Below are positions 17,675 through 25,789 of a DNA stretch of 64,000 nucleotides, one piece after another; position 1 is the first letter of the stretch; every line of letters starts with the position of its first letter. Below the pieces are notes generated by a model. The model had not been told where the DNA came from. It did not search any database and worked only from the letters and a program-made list of their open reading frames with translations. The position numbers were made by a program, and so were the translations under genes. The DNA is from Bacillota bacterium. Lineage in GTDB: Bacteria; Bacillota; UBA4882; UBA8346. The stretch is taken from contig JAEXFN010000028.1 of NCBI GenBank assembly GCA_023400055.1, forward strand, positions 1 through 64,000, read 5' to 3'.

Positions 17675-17900
17675 GTAAGCAAGCTATGGGATGAAAAGAT
17701 TTCTGGACCGAGATTGGCATTCCGGATGCAAACGGCTTTTTAAAAGTTGTTTGCGTTGTTTGCATCGTAAGGCCGAGTGCCGATGAAAGCAAAGCGGAAT
17801 TTTATTTCATCCCATTCCAGCAGCAATAAGTTGAATTAAATCCCTTAATTTTTCCATCATGAGGGATAGAATGCTCGCTTAGAAATTTAATTCAACTTAG
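17675..17900 (+). ncRNA. Candidate structured RNA (two stacked hairpins) upstream of mazEF
   Basis: The first fold is rod-like: GGGATGAAA (17688-17696) pairs with TTTCATCCC (17805-17813), TTGGCA (17714) with TGCCGA (17778), and GATGCAAAC (17725-17733) with GTTTGCATC (17758-17766), leaving a bubble in between. The second is a perfect 13-bp inverted repeat AGTTGAATTAAAT (17829-17841) and complement (17885-17897). A promoter precedes it. A long stem with internal bubble recalls 6S RNA, but I cannot establish homology. It could also be a leader controlling the toxin-antitoxin operon. Confidence 0.45.
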
Positions 17901-17932
17901 TGAGGTCGTTTATCATACTTGGGGGTGGATCG

Positions 17933-18205
17933 ATGCAGGCGAAACGAATTGCGGTCAGTATGCCCGAGAGCCTCCTCCAAGAGGTGGATGGGATCGTCCG
18001 CCGGGAAACGGGAAATCGCAGCGCATTCGTACGGGAAGCGGTGCTGCTTCTGATCGAGGAGCGCCACCGTCGCGAGCGGTTCGAGAAATGTCGGACCGGT
18101 TACCAACAGATGGGCCGACTCAACCGGTTGCTCGCGGAGGACGGCATGGAAACCGTTTCTCAAGAGTTCGAAGCGTATGAAAATTATCTGGCGAAAAGGA
18201 AATAG
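17933..18205 (+). CDS. mazE: MazE/CopG-type ribbon-helix-helix antitoxin
   Basis: A 90-residue DNA-binding antitoxin. Residues 4-45 form a ribbon-helix-helix: RIAVSMPESLLQEVDGIV, then NRSAFVREAVLLLIEER. The rest is a charged helical tail expected to wrap the toxin. The ATG at 17933 follows GGGGGTGG. It lies 6 bp before the toxin gene, the usual EndoAI/EndoA (YdcD/YdcE) arrangement of Firmicutes, where the pair represses its own promoter. Confidence 0.9.
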   Translation: MQAKRIAVSMPESLLQEVDGIVRRETGNRSAFVREAVLLLIEERHRRERFEKCRTGYQQMGRLNRLLAEDGMETVSQEFEAYENYLAKRK

Positions 18206-18211
18206 TGGTTT

Positions 18212-18562
18212 ATGGTCCGTCGCGGCGAAATTTACTATGCGAATTTAAACCCGGTCCTCGGTTCGGAGCAAGGCGGTCTCAGGCCGGTACTCATCATCCA
18301 AAACGATATCGGGAACACCTATAGCCCAACCACGATCATCGCAGCAATCACCTCCAGGATTAAACGCGCCAAATTACCCACCCACATCGAGATTAGCGCC
18401 GACCGGTTTCATTTGGAGAAGGACTCGGTAATCCTCTTGGAGCAGTTGCGAACCATTGACAAACAGCGTCTGAAGGAGCGGGTCACCCATCTCGACGAAG
18501 CGACGATGGACGTGGTCGACCAGGCGCTGGCGATCAGTTTGGGATTACGGGAATTGAATTAG
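18212..18562 (+). CDS. mazF: MazF/EndoA mRNA interferase toxin
   Basis: A 116-residue toxin that cleaves single-stranded mRNA at short motifs when not bound by antitoxin. The start VRRGEIYYANLNPVLGSEQGG and the segments RPVLIIQND and ITSRIKRAKLPTH are characteristic of EndoA. The basic and threonine residues of the active site are retained (R in GGLRPV, T in AAITS). Length is normal, so it should be functional. Followed by an intrinsic terminator. Confidence 0.95.
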   Translation: MVRRGEIYYANLNPVLGSEQGGLRPVLIIQNDIGNTYSPTTIIAAITSRIKRAKLPTHIEISADRFHLEKDSVILLEQLRTIDKQRLKERVTHLDEATMDVVDQALAISLGLRELN

Positions 18563-18570
18563 ATTTCGGA

Positions 18571-18597
18571 AAAACCAGCAGTCATGCTGGTTTTTTG
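18571..18597 (+). terminator. Terminator of mazEF
   Basis: AAAACCAGCA, loop, TGCTGGTTTTTT; a stem with a six-T tail just after mazF. Confidence 0.9.
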
Positions 18598-19047
18598 CTA
18601 TTCATTATGCGTTTGGGCCGAGCAGTCGTTTTAAAAAAGTCCCCGCCTTTTTCAGAAGAGAATTTGGCCAACGCCGTATGCCAAAGCGTTTGGCCGGGGG
18701 AATTGCCATCCTGGCGTCGGTCGCCGGAAATCGGATTCGTTGTTAAGCTTTTATTAAGCCGCTGGTTCTTTTGGCCCAAAGGCGGCATACGCTATGAGGA
18801 CGAAACGATCGGCTTTTTTGAGTTTGACGGGTACTGGGGCACCGTCGCGGCTGGACTTTTTGATATCCAAACAATTATCAAATTGCATTGGATGGTTTCA
18901 CGGTTCATGGGTGGATTGGATAATTCAGCTAAATCTTCGAAGAATATAGAGTGCGCAGGAGATAACTTGACCCGGCCATCCAATCATGTTAAGCTTATGA
19001 TAAATATGGTAGTCGATCGGGTTTGGATTTGAGGAAGCGAAGCGGCG
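18598..19047. other. Intergenic region between mazEF and tsaE
   Basis: No convincing gene. Both strands have short open frames here (for example 18595-19032 plus) without ribosome binding sites or known domains. A possible -35 TTGACC at 18967 has no well-spaced -10. Confidence 0.35.
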
Positions 19048-19497
19048 ATGAAGATGTGGAGTGTGGATTCGGAACAAGCGATGACGGAGTTGGGAGAGCG
19101 CCTGGGCGAGCGGTTACGTCCCGGGGATCTCCTTTTTTTATCGGGTGATTTGGGCGCCGGCAAGACGACGTTGACCCAGGGGATCGCCCGGGGCCTGGGG
19201 GTCACCGCCGCGGTAACCAGTCCGACGTTTCAATTGCGGAAAACTTATTCCGGGCGCTGGCCGCTGAACCATCTCGACCTTTACCGGCTGGAGAAGCCGG
19301 AGGAACTGGAGGTCCTGGAACCCGACGAGCTGATCGAGGCCGGCGTCACCGTGGTCGAATGGGGCGACCTGCTTAAACGGCTCTTCCCCCATCAGCATCT
19401 GGAGATAGCGATCGAATACGGGCCGGGGGAAGGGCAGCGCCTGGTGACGTTCCGCCCCGACGGCCGCCGCTTTGAGGCGTTGGTGGAGGAACTATGA
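19048..19497 (+). CDS. tsaE: tRNA t6A synthesis ATPase TsaE
   Basis: A 149-residue P-loop ATPase of the TsaBDE complex that makes threonylcarbamoyladenosine at A37 of ANN-decoding tRNAs. Walker A GDLGAGKTTL is near residue 31, then VTSPTFQL and HLDLYRL, and finally VVEWGDLL, all family motifs. The ribosome binding site is GGAAGCGAAG. First gene of tsaE-tsaB-rimI, with tsaB starting 1 bp after its stop. tsaD is not in the window. Confidence 0.96.
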   Translation: MKMWSVDSEQAMTELGERLGERLRPGDLLFLSGDLGAGKTTLTQGIARGLGVTAAVTSPTFQLRKTYSGRWPLNHLDLYRLEKPEELEVLEPDELIEAGVTVVEWGDLLKRLFPHQHLEIAIEYGPGEGQRLVTFRPDGRRFEALVEEL

Positions 19498-19498
19498 C

Positions 19499-20197
19499 AT
19501 GTTGATTCTGGGGATGGACACCGCGACGCCGTGGGGCAGCGTGGCGCTGTTGGAAGACGATCAGGTGTTAATGGAAGTGTCGCTCAAGGCGGGCAAAGGC
19601 GGCGGCGAATATTTACTGGCGCTTTTGGACCCATTGATCCGCAAGACCGGACGGGACCTGGCTGAGCTCGGGCTCATCGCGGTGGGAAACGGGCCGGGCT
19701 CATATACCGGAATCCGGGTGGGCTTGGCGGCGGCACAAGGTCTGGCCGCCGCGTTGCAGATCCCGGTCGCGCCATGGTCCACGCTGCGGATCATCGCCGA
19801 GAATGGTCATGCCGCCGCAGCATGGATCGCGCCGCTGATCGATGCCCGGCGCAGCGCGGTGTATGCCGCGCTTTATCAGCGGACCGCTGCCGGGCTGCAA
19901 GAGGTGCTCGCGCCGGAGGCCCTTCCCGCCGCGGACTTTTTCGCTAAAATCGCCGCCTTGCCCGAGGTGCTGCTCTGCGGGGACGGCAGCAAGAATTATG
20001 CTGAGATCTGGCGCGCCGGCAGCAATATCCGGATCGGCCCGGCCGCCTGGGATCGTCCGCTGGCCAGTCAGGCCGGTTTGCTCGGCCTCGAAGCCTGGCG
20101 CTGCGGCCGGGTGGTCCAGCCCGATCAGTTGGGACCATCCTATTTGCGGCGGGTCGAAGCCGAAATTCGCCTGGAGGAACGGATTCATGGCCATTAA
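19499..20197 (+). CDS. tsaB: tRNA t6A synthesis protein TsaB
   Basis: A 232-residue pseudo-ASKHA protein and scaffold partner of TsaD. It has the N-terminal ILGMDTATPWGSVALL and the motif GNGPGSYTGIRVGLAAAQGLA. The upstream frame is open, but the ATG at 19499 matches the family N-terminus and is preceded by GGAGG at the end of tsaE. It overlaps rimI by 11 bp, a classic Firmicutes order. Confidence 0.96.
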   Translation: MLILGMDTATPWGSVALLEDDQVLMEVSLKAGKGGGEYLLALLDPLIRKTGRDLAELGLIAVGNGPGSYTGIRVGLAAAQGLAAALQIPVAPWSTLRIIAENGHAAAAWIAPLIDARRSAVYAALYQRTAAGLQEVLAPEALPAADFFAKIAALPEVLLCGDGSKNYAEIWRAGSNIRIGPAAWDRPLASQAGLLGLEAWRCGRVVQPDQLGPSYLRRVEAEIRLEERIHGH

Positions 20198-20636
20198 AGT
20201 CGAGCCGATGCGGCTGGAAGATCTGGAAGAGGTCATTGCCATTGAGGAAGTATCGTTTCCGACGCCCTGGTCGCGCGACTCGTTCCGTTATGAGCTGCTG
20301 GAGAATCAGCGCGCGGTTTACCTGGTCGCCAGGAATGAGTTCGGCCGGGTCGTCGGTTATGTCGGGATGTGGGTGATCTTCGACGAGGGACACATCACCA
20401 ATCTGGCGACACATCCGACCTACCGCCATCAGGGCGTGGGCCGCCTGCTGATGGAAGAGCTGTTTGAAGTGGCCCGGGCCCATGGCGTGAAGTACCTGAC
20501 CCTGGAAGTCCGCCGTTCCAACCTGAATGCCCAGGAACTTTACCAGAAAACCGGTTTTGTGCATATGGGAGTCAGGCGCAAATATTATCTGGATAATAAC
20601 GAAGATGCCTTTATCATGTGGAAGGGTCCGCTGTGA
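20187..20636 (+). CDS. rimI: Ribosomal protein S18 alanine N-acetyltransferase RimI
   Basis: A 149-residue GNAT acetyltransferase. The acetyl-CoA loop is HQGVGRLL, and the family's C-terminal ELYQKTGFVHMGVRRKYYLDNNEDA is nearly intact (first 20 residues split here: ELYQKTGFVHMG, then RRKYY). CTGGAGGAAC lies seven bases before the ATG, inside the end of tsaB. Conserved linkage with tsaE-tsaB supports the call over a generic GNAT enzyme. Confidence 0.93.
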   Translation: MAIKVEPMRLEDLEEVIAIEEVSFPTPWSRDSFRYELLENQRAVYLVARNEFGRVVGYVGMWVIFDEGHITNLATHPTYRHQGVGRLLMEELFEVARAHGVKYLTLEVRRSNLNAQELYQKTGFVHMGVRRKYYLDNNEDAFIMWKGPL

Positions 20637-20762
20637 GTTCCGGCACGGCGGATCGTTTGATGAAAAATAAAAAATTTTTGAAGAAACGGAGGAATAAAAG
20701 CGAGGCGTGTACAATTAATTATATATTAAGACTTTTTTAAAAAATGAAGATGAGGTGACACG

Positions 20763-21413
20763 ATGATCACAACCGGCAACAACCTGGAGCAGGTACAGCG
20801 GGATTTGTTGAAGATGGGGAGCTTGGTTGAGGAAACCATGAAAATGGCCATTCAAGCGCTTCGGGATCAAAATGTGGAACTGGCGCGAACCGTCATCGAA
20901 CGGGATGATGCTATCGATAATTTTCAGATCGTGATCGAGGAAGAGATCGAACGGACCGTCTCGGCAACTCCCGCGCTGGGCTTCGACCTCAAACGGGATT
21001 TCGCGATGATCAAGATTGTCAATGACTTGGAACGGATCGGCGATTACGCCACCAACATCGCCGAGGTGGTTCTGGAACTGAAACAGCAAGACTATCTGAA
21101 ACCGCTGATCCATATTCCGAAACTGGCGGCGCTGGCGATGAACATGGTTTCCACGGTTTTGAAAGCCTTCGTCGAGAAAAATGGCGATCTGGCCGAGGCG
21201 GTCTGTAAAAAGGATGAGGACGCCGATAACTTGTACGATGAGATCTGCGACGAGCTGGTCCGGCTGACCAGCCAGGATATGAATCCGCAACAAGCCTACC
21301 AGATCTCCCGTTTCCTGCTGATTGCCGAATGGCTGGAGCGGGCGGCCGATCACGCGACCAACATTGGCGAAGAAACGATCTACATTTTAACCGGGCAACG
21401 GGTGAAATATTGA
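20763..21413 (+). CDS. phoU: Phosphate signalling regulator PhoU
   Basis: A 216-residue all-helical protein with two PhoU repeats, each carrying the metal-binding E/DxxxD pattern: NDLERIGDYATNIAE in the first and AEWLERAADHATNIGEE in the second. PhoU restrains phosphate uptake and PhoR signalling. Normally it follows pstSCAB; here no Pst or Pho genes flank it, so it may act with a transporter elsewhere. GATGAGGTGAC precedes the ATG. Followed by a strong terminator. Confidence 0.95.
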   Translation: MITTGNNLEQVQRDLLKMGSLVEETMKMAIQALRDQNVELARTVIERDDAIDNFQIVIEEEIERTVSATPALGFDLKRDFAMIKIVNDLERIGDYATNIAEVVLELKQQDYLKPLIHIPKLAALAMNMVSTVLKAFVEKNGDLAEAVCKKDEDADNLYDEICDELVRLTSQDMNPQQAYQISRFLLIAEWLERAADHATNIGEETIYILTGQRVKY

Positions 21414-21455
21414 AGAAACCGTTGCTCGTTTTGTCTTCGTTTGAATGCTGCGCCC

Positions 21456-21486
21456 AACCCTCCGGGATGCTTCCCGGAGGGTTTTT
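21456..21486 (+). terminator. Terminator of phoU
   Basis: AACCCTCCGGGA, loop, TCCCGGAGGGTT followed by T residues. Confidence 0.9.
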
Positions 21487-21518
21487 GATTGCCGGCGATT
21501 TCTATCCGACTTTGTAGC

Positions 21519-21776
21519 CAGCTCGTTGAGGAGCTGAAAGAGATCATTCGGTGAGTAAATGATCTCTCTCAGTCGCTCAACGAGCTCATTTTGTGGATAA
21601 ATGAGCTCTTTTTGTTAATCAAAGAGCTCATTTTGTGAATAAGTGATCTCTTTCAGTCACTCAATAAGCTCATTTTGTGGATAAGTGAGCTCATTTTGTT
21701 AATGAAAGAGCTCTTTTTGTGAATAAGTAAGCTCTTTTAGTCGTTCAACAAGCTCATTTTGTGGATAAATGAGATC
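21519..21776. repeat. 21-bp phased palindrome array, 13 sites
   Basis: A 6-bp core of GAGCTC type (variants GATCTC, GAGATC, AAGCTC, CAGCTC) recurs at exactly 21-bp steps: 21519, 21540, 21561, 21582, 21603, 21624, 21645, 21666, 21687, 21708, 21729, 21750 and 21771. Between cores lies either a TTTTGTGGATAAA-like or a TTTCAGTCACTCA-like segment; the latter is the reverse complement of the unit at 1-252. Many units extend to perfect 12-bp palindromes such as AATGAGCTCATT. Non-coding as it stands, because stops break every frame. Confidence 0.95.
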
Positions 21777-21795
21777 TTTGATTCGCAAAAGACTT

Positions 21796-21889
21796 GATCA
21801 CGGATTTAACGGATGAAAGGATTCCACGGCCTAGCGATCGGGAAGTGGGTTTTTTCCGTGAAATCCTCAAATCCGTTAAATCCGTGATC
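21796..21889. repeat. Large palindrome (19-bp perfect arms)
   Basis: GATCACGGATTTAACGGAT (21796-21814) is exactly complementary to 21871-21889. An inner pair AGGATTCCACGG / CCGTGAAATCCT extends the stem with one mismatch. It looks like a dispersed intergenic palindrome. No coding content. Confidence 0.85.
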
Positions 21890-21915
21890 GGCTCTTTTTG
21901 TAGAGACCCTCGACT

Positions 21916-21958
21916 TTACATTCATACGGCACCATCCTTGACGGCCGTATGAATGTAA
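21916..21958. repeat. Perfect 15-bp inverted repeat
   Basis: TTACATTCATACGGC (21916-21930) is complementary to 21944-21958 around a 13-nt loop. There is no T-tail, so it is not a standard terminator. Confidence 0.8.
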
Positions 21959-22483
21959 GTTGGATTTCCCTGGGATCCCCGGCCGAATTGAATCATGTTA
22001 ATCCTTGAATCCTGCGAATCATGGTTCGGGATGCGGATGATACTTTTCGGGTACGAAAACGATACTTCAGGCCCGGCTTTTCGCGGTATAATATTCATCA
22101 TGAAAGTTGTCTTTCAAGAGTCCGTCGGTGATACCGACGGACTTTCGGTCATTGGGCAAAGCTCCCATTGCTCATGCCGCTTTCCTATGCGGAGCTAACT
22201 TGATAATCAGTGGCTAAATGGCCAGTTTTGGCGAGGGATGGCCGGCCGTCGGTTGGACGGATGGGCTTGACTGCCGTTCCCCGCCGGCGCGGCCCTCGCG
22301 GGGCGGGAAGCCCGTCTGAACTGGCCCGTAAACCGTACTATTCCGGCGATCGCCGACATAAGCATGTAACGACATGCTATGGGCGCCGAGTTGGCGCGGT
22401 TTGGCATGATGGATGAGCGGCGGAAAGTCGGCTTGAACGCCCGGGCCCGCTGCCGGAAGGCGAAAGAGGAGGAATGGCGAGGA
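21959..22483. other. Structured leader region upstream of the L,D-transpeptidase
   Basis: A TATAAT at 22087-22092 has a poor -35. It is followed by a GTCCGTCGGT hairpin (about 22121-22143) and further GC-rich stems near 22262-22312. Around 22193-22215 GAGCTAACTTGATAATCAG weakly recalls the element at 421-480. I could not match any riboswitch family, although peptidoglycan enzymes of this type are often riboswitch-controlled. Confidence 0.35.
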
Positions 22484-23224
22484 ATGGAGAGCTGGCGTCG
22501 AGTGCCCCGGAACTGGGTCTTCATCTTGGCGCTCGGTCTGTTGTTGACCGGCCGGTCGGCCCAAACGGAAGTAAAAAAGCATATCACCTGCGAGGATGGC
22601 GAAGAATTCACCCTGGAGGAGCAGCTGCCGGCGGACTCGATGAGTACGCCGCTCGCTTCGTCGGATAAGATTATCATTGATACCAAACGGTTGCGCCTCG
22701 AATTCTACCGGGACAATGTCCTGGTGCGGACCTACCCGGTGGCCATCGGCGCCTCGGATACGCCCACCCCGGTCGGGGAATGGATGATCATTCACAAGGG
22801 CGGGAACTGGGGCGACGGATTCGGCGCGCGTTGGCTGGGGATCAATGTGCCCTGGGGGATTTATGGCATCCACGGAACCAACAAACCCTATTCGATCGGT
22901 TCGGGTGTCAGCCATGGTTGTGTGCGAATGTTCAATCCGCACGTCGTCGAGCTCTACAGCATGGTGAAGATCGGCACCCCCGTCTATATCTACGGCGATC
23001 TGCCGCGCGTCCATCCCCGTCCGGAGGTGGGCAGAAATAACACCGGCCGGGATGTTCTGGTCATGCAGTACCGGTTGCGGCAGCTCGGTTTCGATCCCGG
23101 CCGCGCCGATGGCCGTTTTGGCGAGCCCATGGAACGGGCCGTGAAACGGCTGCAGTATTATTACGGCTTGACACCGACCGGCCGGGTGGCCATGGTCGAA
23201 CAGTATCTGCTGGGATTGCGTTAA
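22484..23224 (+). CDS. L,D-transpeptidase (YkuD) with peptidoglycan-binding domain
   Basis: A 246-residue exported or membrane-anchored enzyme that forms 3-3 peptidoglycan crosslinks. An N-terminal hydrophobic segment (FILALGLLLTG) is followed by a YkuD domain of about residues 62-160. Its catalytic signature is complete: GIHGTNKPYSIGSGVSHGCV, with the catalytic cysteine in SHGCVRM. A PG_binding_1 domain ends the protein (VLVMQYRLRQLGFDPGRADG). I chose the ATG at 22484; AGAGGAGG lies 11 bases upstream, and a second out-of-frame ATG intervenes. No lipobox. Next gene 50 bp downstream. Confidence 0.92.
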   Translation: MESWRRVPRNWVFILALGLLLTGRSAQTEVKKHITCEDGEEFTLEEQLPADSMSTPLASSDKIIIDTKRLRLEFYRDNVLVRTYPVAIGASDTPTPVGEWMIIHKGGNWGDGFGARWLGINVPWGIYGIHGTNKPYSIGSGVSHGCVRMFNPHVVELYSMVKIGTPVYIYGDLPRVHPRPEVGRNNTGRDVLVMQYRLRQLGFDPGRADGRFGEPMERAVKRLQYYYGLTPTGRVAMVEQYLLGLR

Positions 23225-23274
23225 TGCCGCGGCTACATACGAGAGCTTAATGGCAGGCGAGGAGTGACGGAGCA

Positions 23275-24588
23275 ATGATAAAAATCCGCCGCAGCTATGA
23301 AGTTGCTATCTTAATGGCAGCCCTGTTCCTGGTCGGCTTCGGGCTGGGAAAACTATTCTACCGGCCGGAGTTTCGGCTGGGAGATCGCGCCATCCAATTG
23401 AATCCCCGCGCTAAAATCAATTTGAAGAAAGAATATCATCTGATCGTCTGGGACTATGACCTGCCCTTGCGGCAGCAAAGTTACAAGGATTATCTCCGGC
23501 GGGCGATCGGCCGGTTCGAGCAAACCAATCCCAATATTAAGGTCCAGCTGAAACTGCTGGATCTGCTGGATGGCCGGGAACAGCTGACTAAGGGCCTCCG
23601 CAGCGGGGATCTGCCGGATGTCTATTGCTCGGTGTATCAAGTGCCGTCCTTCGATTACCGCTGGCAGATCCCGGTGGAGCCGTTTTTTAGAGACCGGGAG
23701 GAGCTGCGGGTCTATGATCCCCTGTTGATAAAATTGCTGTCTGTGGCCGGAGTTCAATGTTCGTTTCCGCGCTGGACCGCGCCGGTGGTTTGGATCGGCA
23801 ACCGGTTCGCCCTGGAAAAGGCGGGCCTCTCCGTCCAGCGCATCTGGCAGACCGGCTGGACTTGGGAAGAGTTATTGACGGCTTATGAGAAGAACCGGGG
23901 CAAATACCGGTTCGCGGCCATCGGCGGCGACAGCGGTTTTCTCGGCCAGTTGCTGATGACACAACCAGCGGCGGGGGCGGCGCCAGTGCAAGCCGGGCTG
24001 GACCTGCTCGAACGGCTGGTCCGGGCCAAAGCCGTGCCGGCCGATTATGCCACCAACGCCATCGGCCGTTTTCTGAACGGGAACGCACTGGTGCTGGCCG
24101 GCGCCCGGCCGGGGTTATACCGGTTTTTGAAACAGCGGGAACAGCCGGTGGTGGCCGCCAGTGCTGCCGGGGCGGCCGGGGAACGGCCGGCGGTGGACCC
24201 GGTGTTATTGCCCGTCCCCGGCCGGCGGGGCGATCCGGCCTGGCTGCCGGCGGAGAACGGGGCGATCATGATTTACCGAAACCGTCGTACCCGGGGCGAC
24301 GATCAGATTACCGCCGCAGTCCGGTTGGGTTATTTTCTGAGCACCTATCCAGACAGCCGGCCCTGGCAGGAACTCCTGGTTTATCCGGGGGCGATCGGGC
24401 CCCGGCAGGACTGGGAACGGGCGATCGGCGCGGAATATCCGCTGGGGTATTTGTTGAAGAGAGCCAGTTTGATCAATCAAAACCGGCCCACCGGCGAAAG
24501 CGCGACGGTGCGATTGCTGAATGAATACCTGATCGGCCAAAAGAACCGCGAGGAAATCATCGGAGCGCTGCAGCGCTCCGCCAAATGA
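23275..24588 (+). CDS. Membrane-anchored extracellular solute-binding-like protein
   Basis: A 437-residue protein with one N-terminal membrane helix (VAILMAALFLVGFGLG) and an extracytoplasmic domain resembling family 1 (sugar-type) solute-binding proteins: a beta strand YHLIVWDYD, FEQTNPNIKVQLKLL, then GDLPDVYCS. It has no lipobox cysteine and no ABC permease or ATPase beside it. It may have been repurposed, perhaps as a sensor partner of the response regulator downstream or a cell-wall factor beside the L,D-transpeptidase. Function not assigned. Confidence 0.6.
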   Translation: MIKIRRSYEVAILMAALFLVGFGLGKLFYRPEFRLGDRAIQLNPRAKINLKKEYHLIVWDYDLPLRQQSYKDYLRRAIGRFEQTNPNIKVQLKLLDLLDGREQLTKGLRSGDLPDVYCSVYQVPSFDYRWQIPVEPFFRDREELRVYDPLLIKLLSVAGVQCSFPRWTAPVVWIGNRFALEKAGLSVQRIWQTGWTWEELLTAYEKNRGKYRFAAIGGDSGFLGQLLMTQPAAGAAPVQAGLDLLERLVRAKAVPADYATNAIGRFLNGNALVLAGARPGLYRFLKQREQPVVAASAAGAAGERPAVDPVLLPVPGRRGDPAWLPAENGAIMIYRNRRTRGDDQITAAVRLGYFLSTYPDSRPWQELLVYPGAIGPRQDWERAIGAEYPLGYLLKRASLINQNRPTGESATVRLLNEYLIGQKNREEIIGALQRSAK

Positions 24589-24739
24589 GCCGGCTCCGGC
24601 CGGGTTCAATCCCGCATTCGCAGGATTTTAACACTCGGGCCGTGGAATTCGTCGCGAAATAGAAGGATAAGTATGGTAATTGTCGAAATATATAGGTCAA
24701 GTTATCCTGTCCACTCCACCGGGAGGAGGCGCTCGGGGA

Positions 24740-25672
24740 ATGAGAACTGCCAAGATTTTAATTGCCGATGGCGATTCGCGCATCGTTGAACTGGCGGTCA
24801 TTAAGCTTTCCAATGCCGGATATTGGGTAACGACCTGTGCCAACGGGGAGGAAACGCTGGAGAAAATCCGCAGCACCTTGCCGGATCTTCTGCTGTTCAA
24901 TCCCGCGCTCCCCGCTGGCGAGGGGGATGCGCTCAGCTGCGGAATCCACAATTCGCCCGAGTTCGGCTCCCTTCCCGTGATTTGGCTGATGGACCCGGAT
25001 GATGATGTCGAGCGGCTGAAAAACGCCGGAGTAAAAGCCGAGGATGTTCTGGTCAAACCCTTTACCCCCAAAACATTGCTGCAGCGGGTCAATGCCCGGA
25101 TCTTGCAATTCCAACTGTTGCGCAAGCTGAATCCGTTGACGGCATTGCCCGGCAAAGTCCATCTCCAGGAACGGTTAAGCCTTAAGAACGCCGCCGGAGA
25201 ACATTTTGACCTTATTTTCGTCGATCTCAAAGATTTTAGAGTCTATAATCAATATTATGGTTTCGAACAAGGCGACCGGGTCATCCGCTTCCTGGCCGAA
25301 CTGCTGGCCGAGGCGGGCGGCGAGTTTCAATCCGCCGGCCCGGAACTGTATCATCTCGGCGGGGATGATTTTTGCATCCTGCTGGCGCCGGGCCGGGCCG
25401 AAGATTTCTGCGAAACGGTGCGCCGGCGTTTCGATAGCCGGATCGGCCAATATTACTTGGAAGAGGACCGGAGCCGCGGCGGACTGGTCGTTTGCAACCG
25501 GCGCGGTTATTTCGAGCAATGGCCGGTGATGTCCATCGCTTTCGGGATCCTCAGCAACGAGCACCGCGCGGTGCATGACTGGTTGGAAGCGGAGCAGATC
25601 GGCAGCGAATTGCTGGGGTACGCCAAGACCGTTCCGGGCAGCAATTACCTCAGGGACCGGCGCCGTTCATAA
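24740..25672 (+). CDS. Response regulator with degenerate receiver and GGDEF domain
   Basis: A 310-residue protein. Residues 1-120 are a CheY-like receiver with the acidic pocket (D10, D12) and lysine K106 (LVKPFTP), but the phospho-acceptor position reads LLFNPALP, giving N54 instead of aspartate. Residues 150-300 form a GGDEF-type domain, with GGDDF (207-211) at the active-site turn and VDLKDFRVYNQYYGFEQGD in the metal/substrate region. Glutamate to aspartate in GGDEF may reduce or abolish diguanylate cyclase activity. The ATG at 24740 was chosen for GGAGGAGG just upstream. Perhaps a c-di-GMP receptor or phosphorylation-independent switch. Confidence 0.8.
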   Translation: MRTAKILIADGDSRIVELAVIKLSNAGYWVTTCANGEETLEKIRSTLPDLLLFNPALPAGEGDALSCGIHNSPEFGSLPVIWLMDPDDDVERLKNAGVKAEDVLVKPFTPKTLLQRVNARILQFQLLRKLNPLTALPGKVHLQERLSLKNAAGEHFDLIFVDLKDFRVYNQYYGFEQGDRVIRFLAELLAEAGGEFQSAGPELYHLGGDDFCILLAPGRAEDFCETVRRRFDSRIGQYYLEEDRSRGGLVVCNRRGYFEQWPVMSIAFGILSNEHRAVHDWLEAEQIGSELLGYAKTVPGSNYLRDRRRS

Positions 25673-25789
25673 GCGAGGGCAGTTCGGCCCAAACTATGCT
25701 CGAGGCATGAACCGCCGTTCGGGCCGGTGGGTCGGGATCGTCCCTTGCCAAACTTGCAACGACAGCTGGAGGGCTAACCCATTATTAAA

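Noticed and set aside
18595..19032. 145-codon plus-strand frame between mazF and tsaE
   Set aside because: It starts inside the mazF terminator, has no ribosome binding site and no domain.
21519..21776. CRISPR array
   Set aside because: Repeats are contiguous 21-bp units without unique spacers, and no cas gene is present in the window.
21959..22483. c-di-AMP (ydaO/yuaA) or c-di-GMP riboswitch upstream of the L,D-transpeptidase
   Set aside because: Gene context is suggestive, but the conserved core sequences of these riboswitches could not be aligned.
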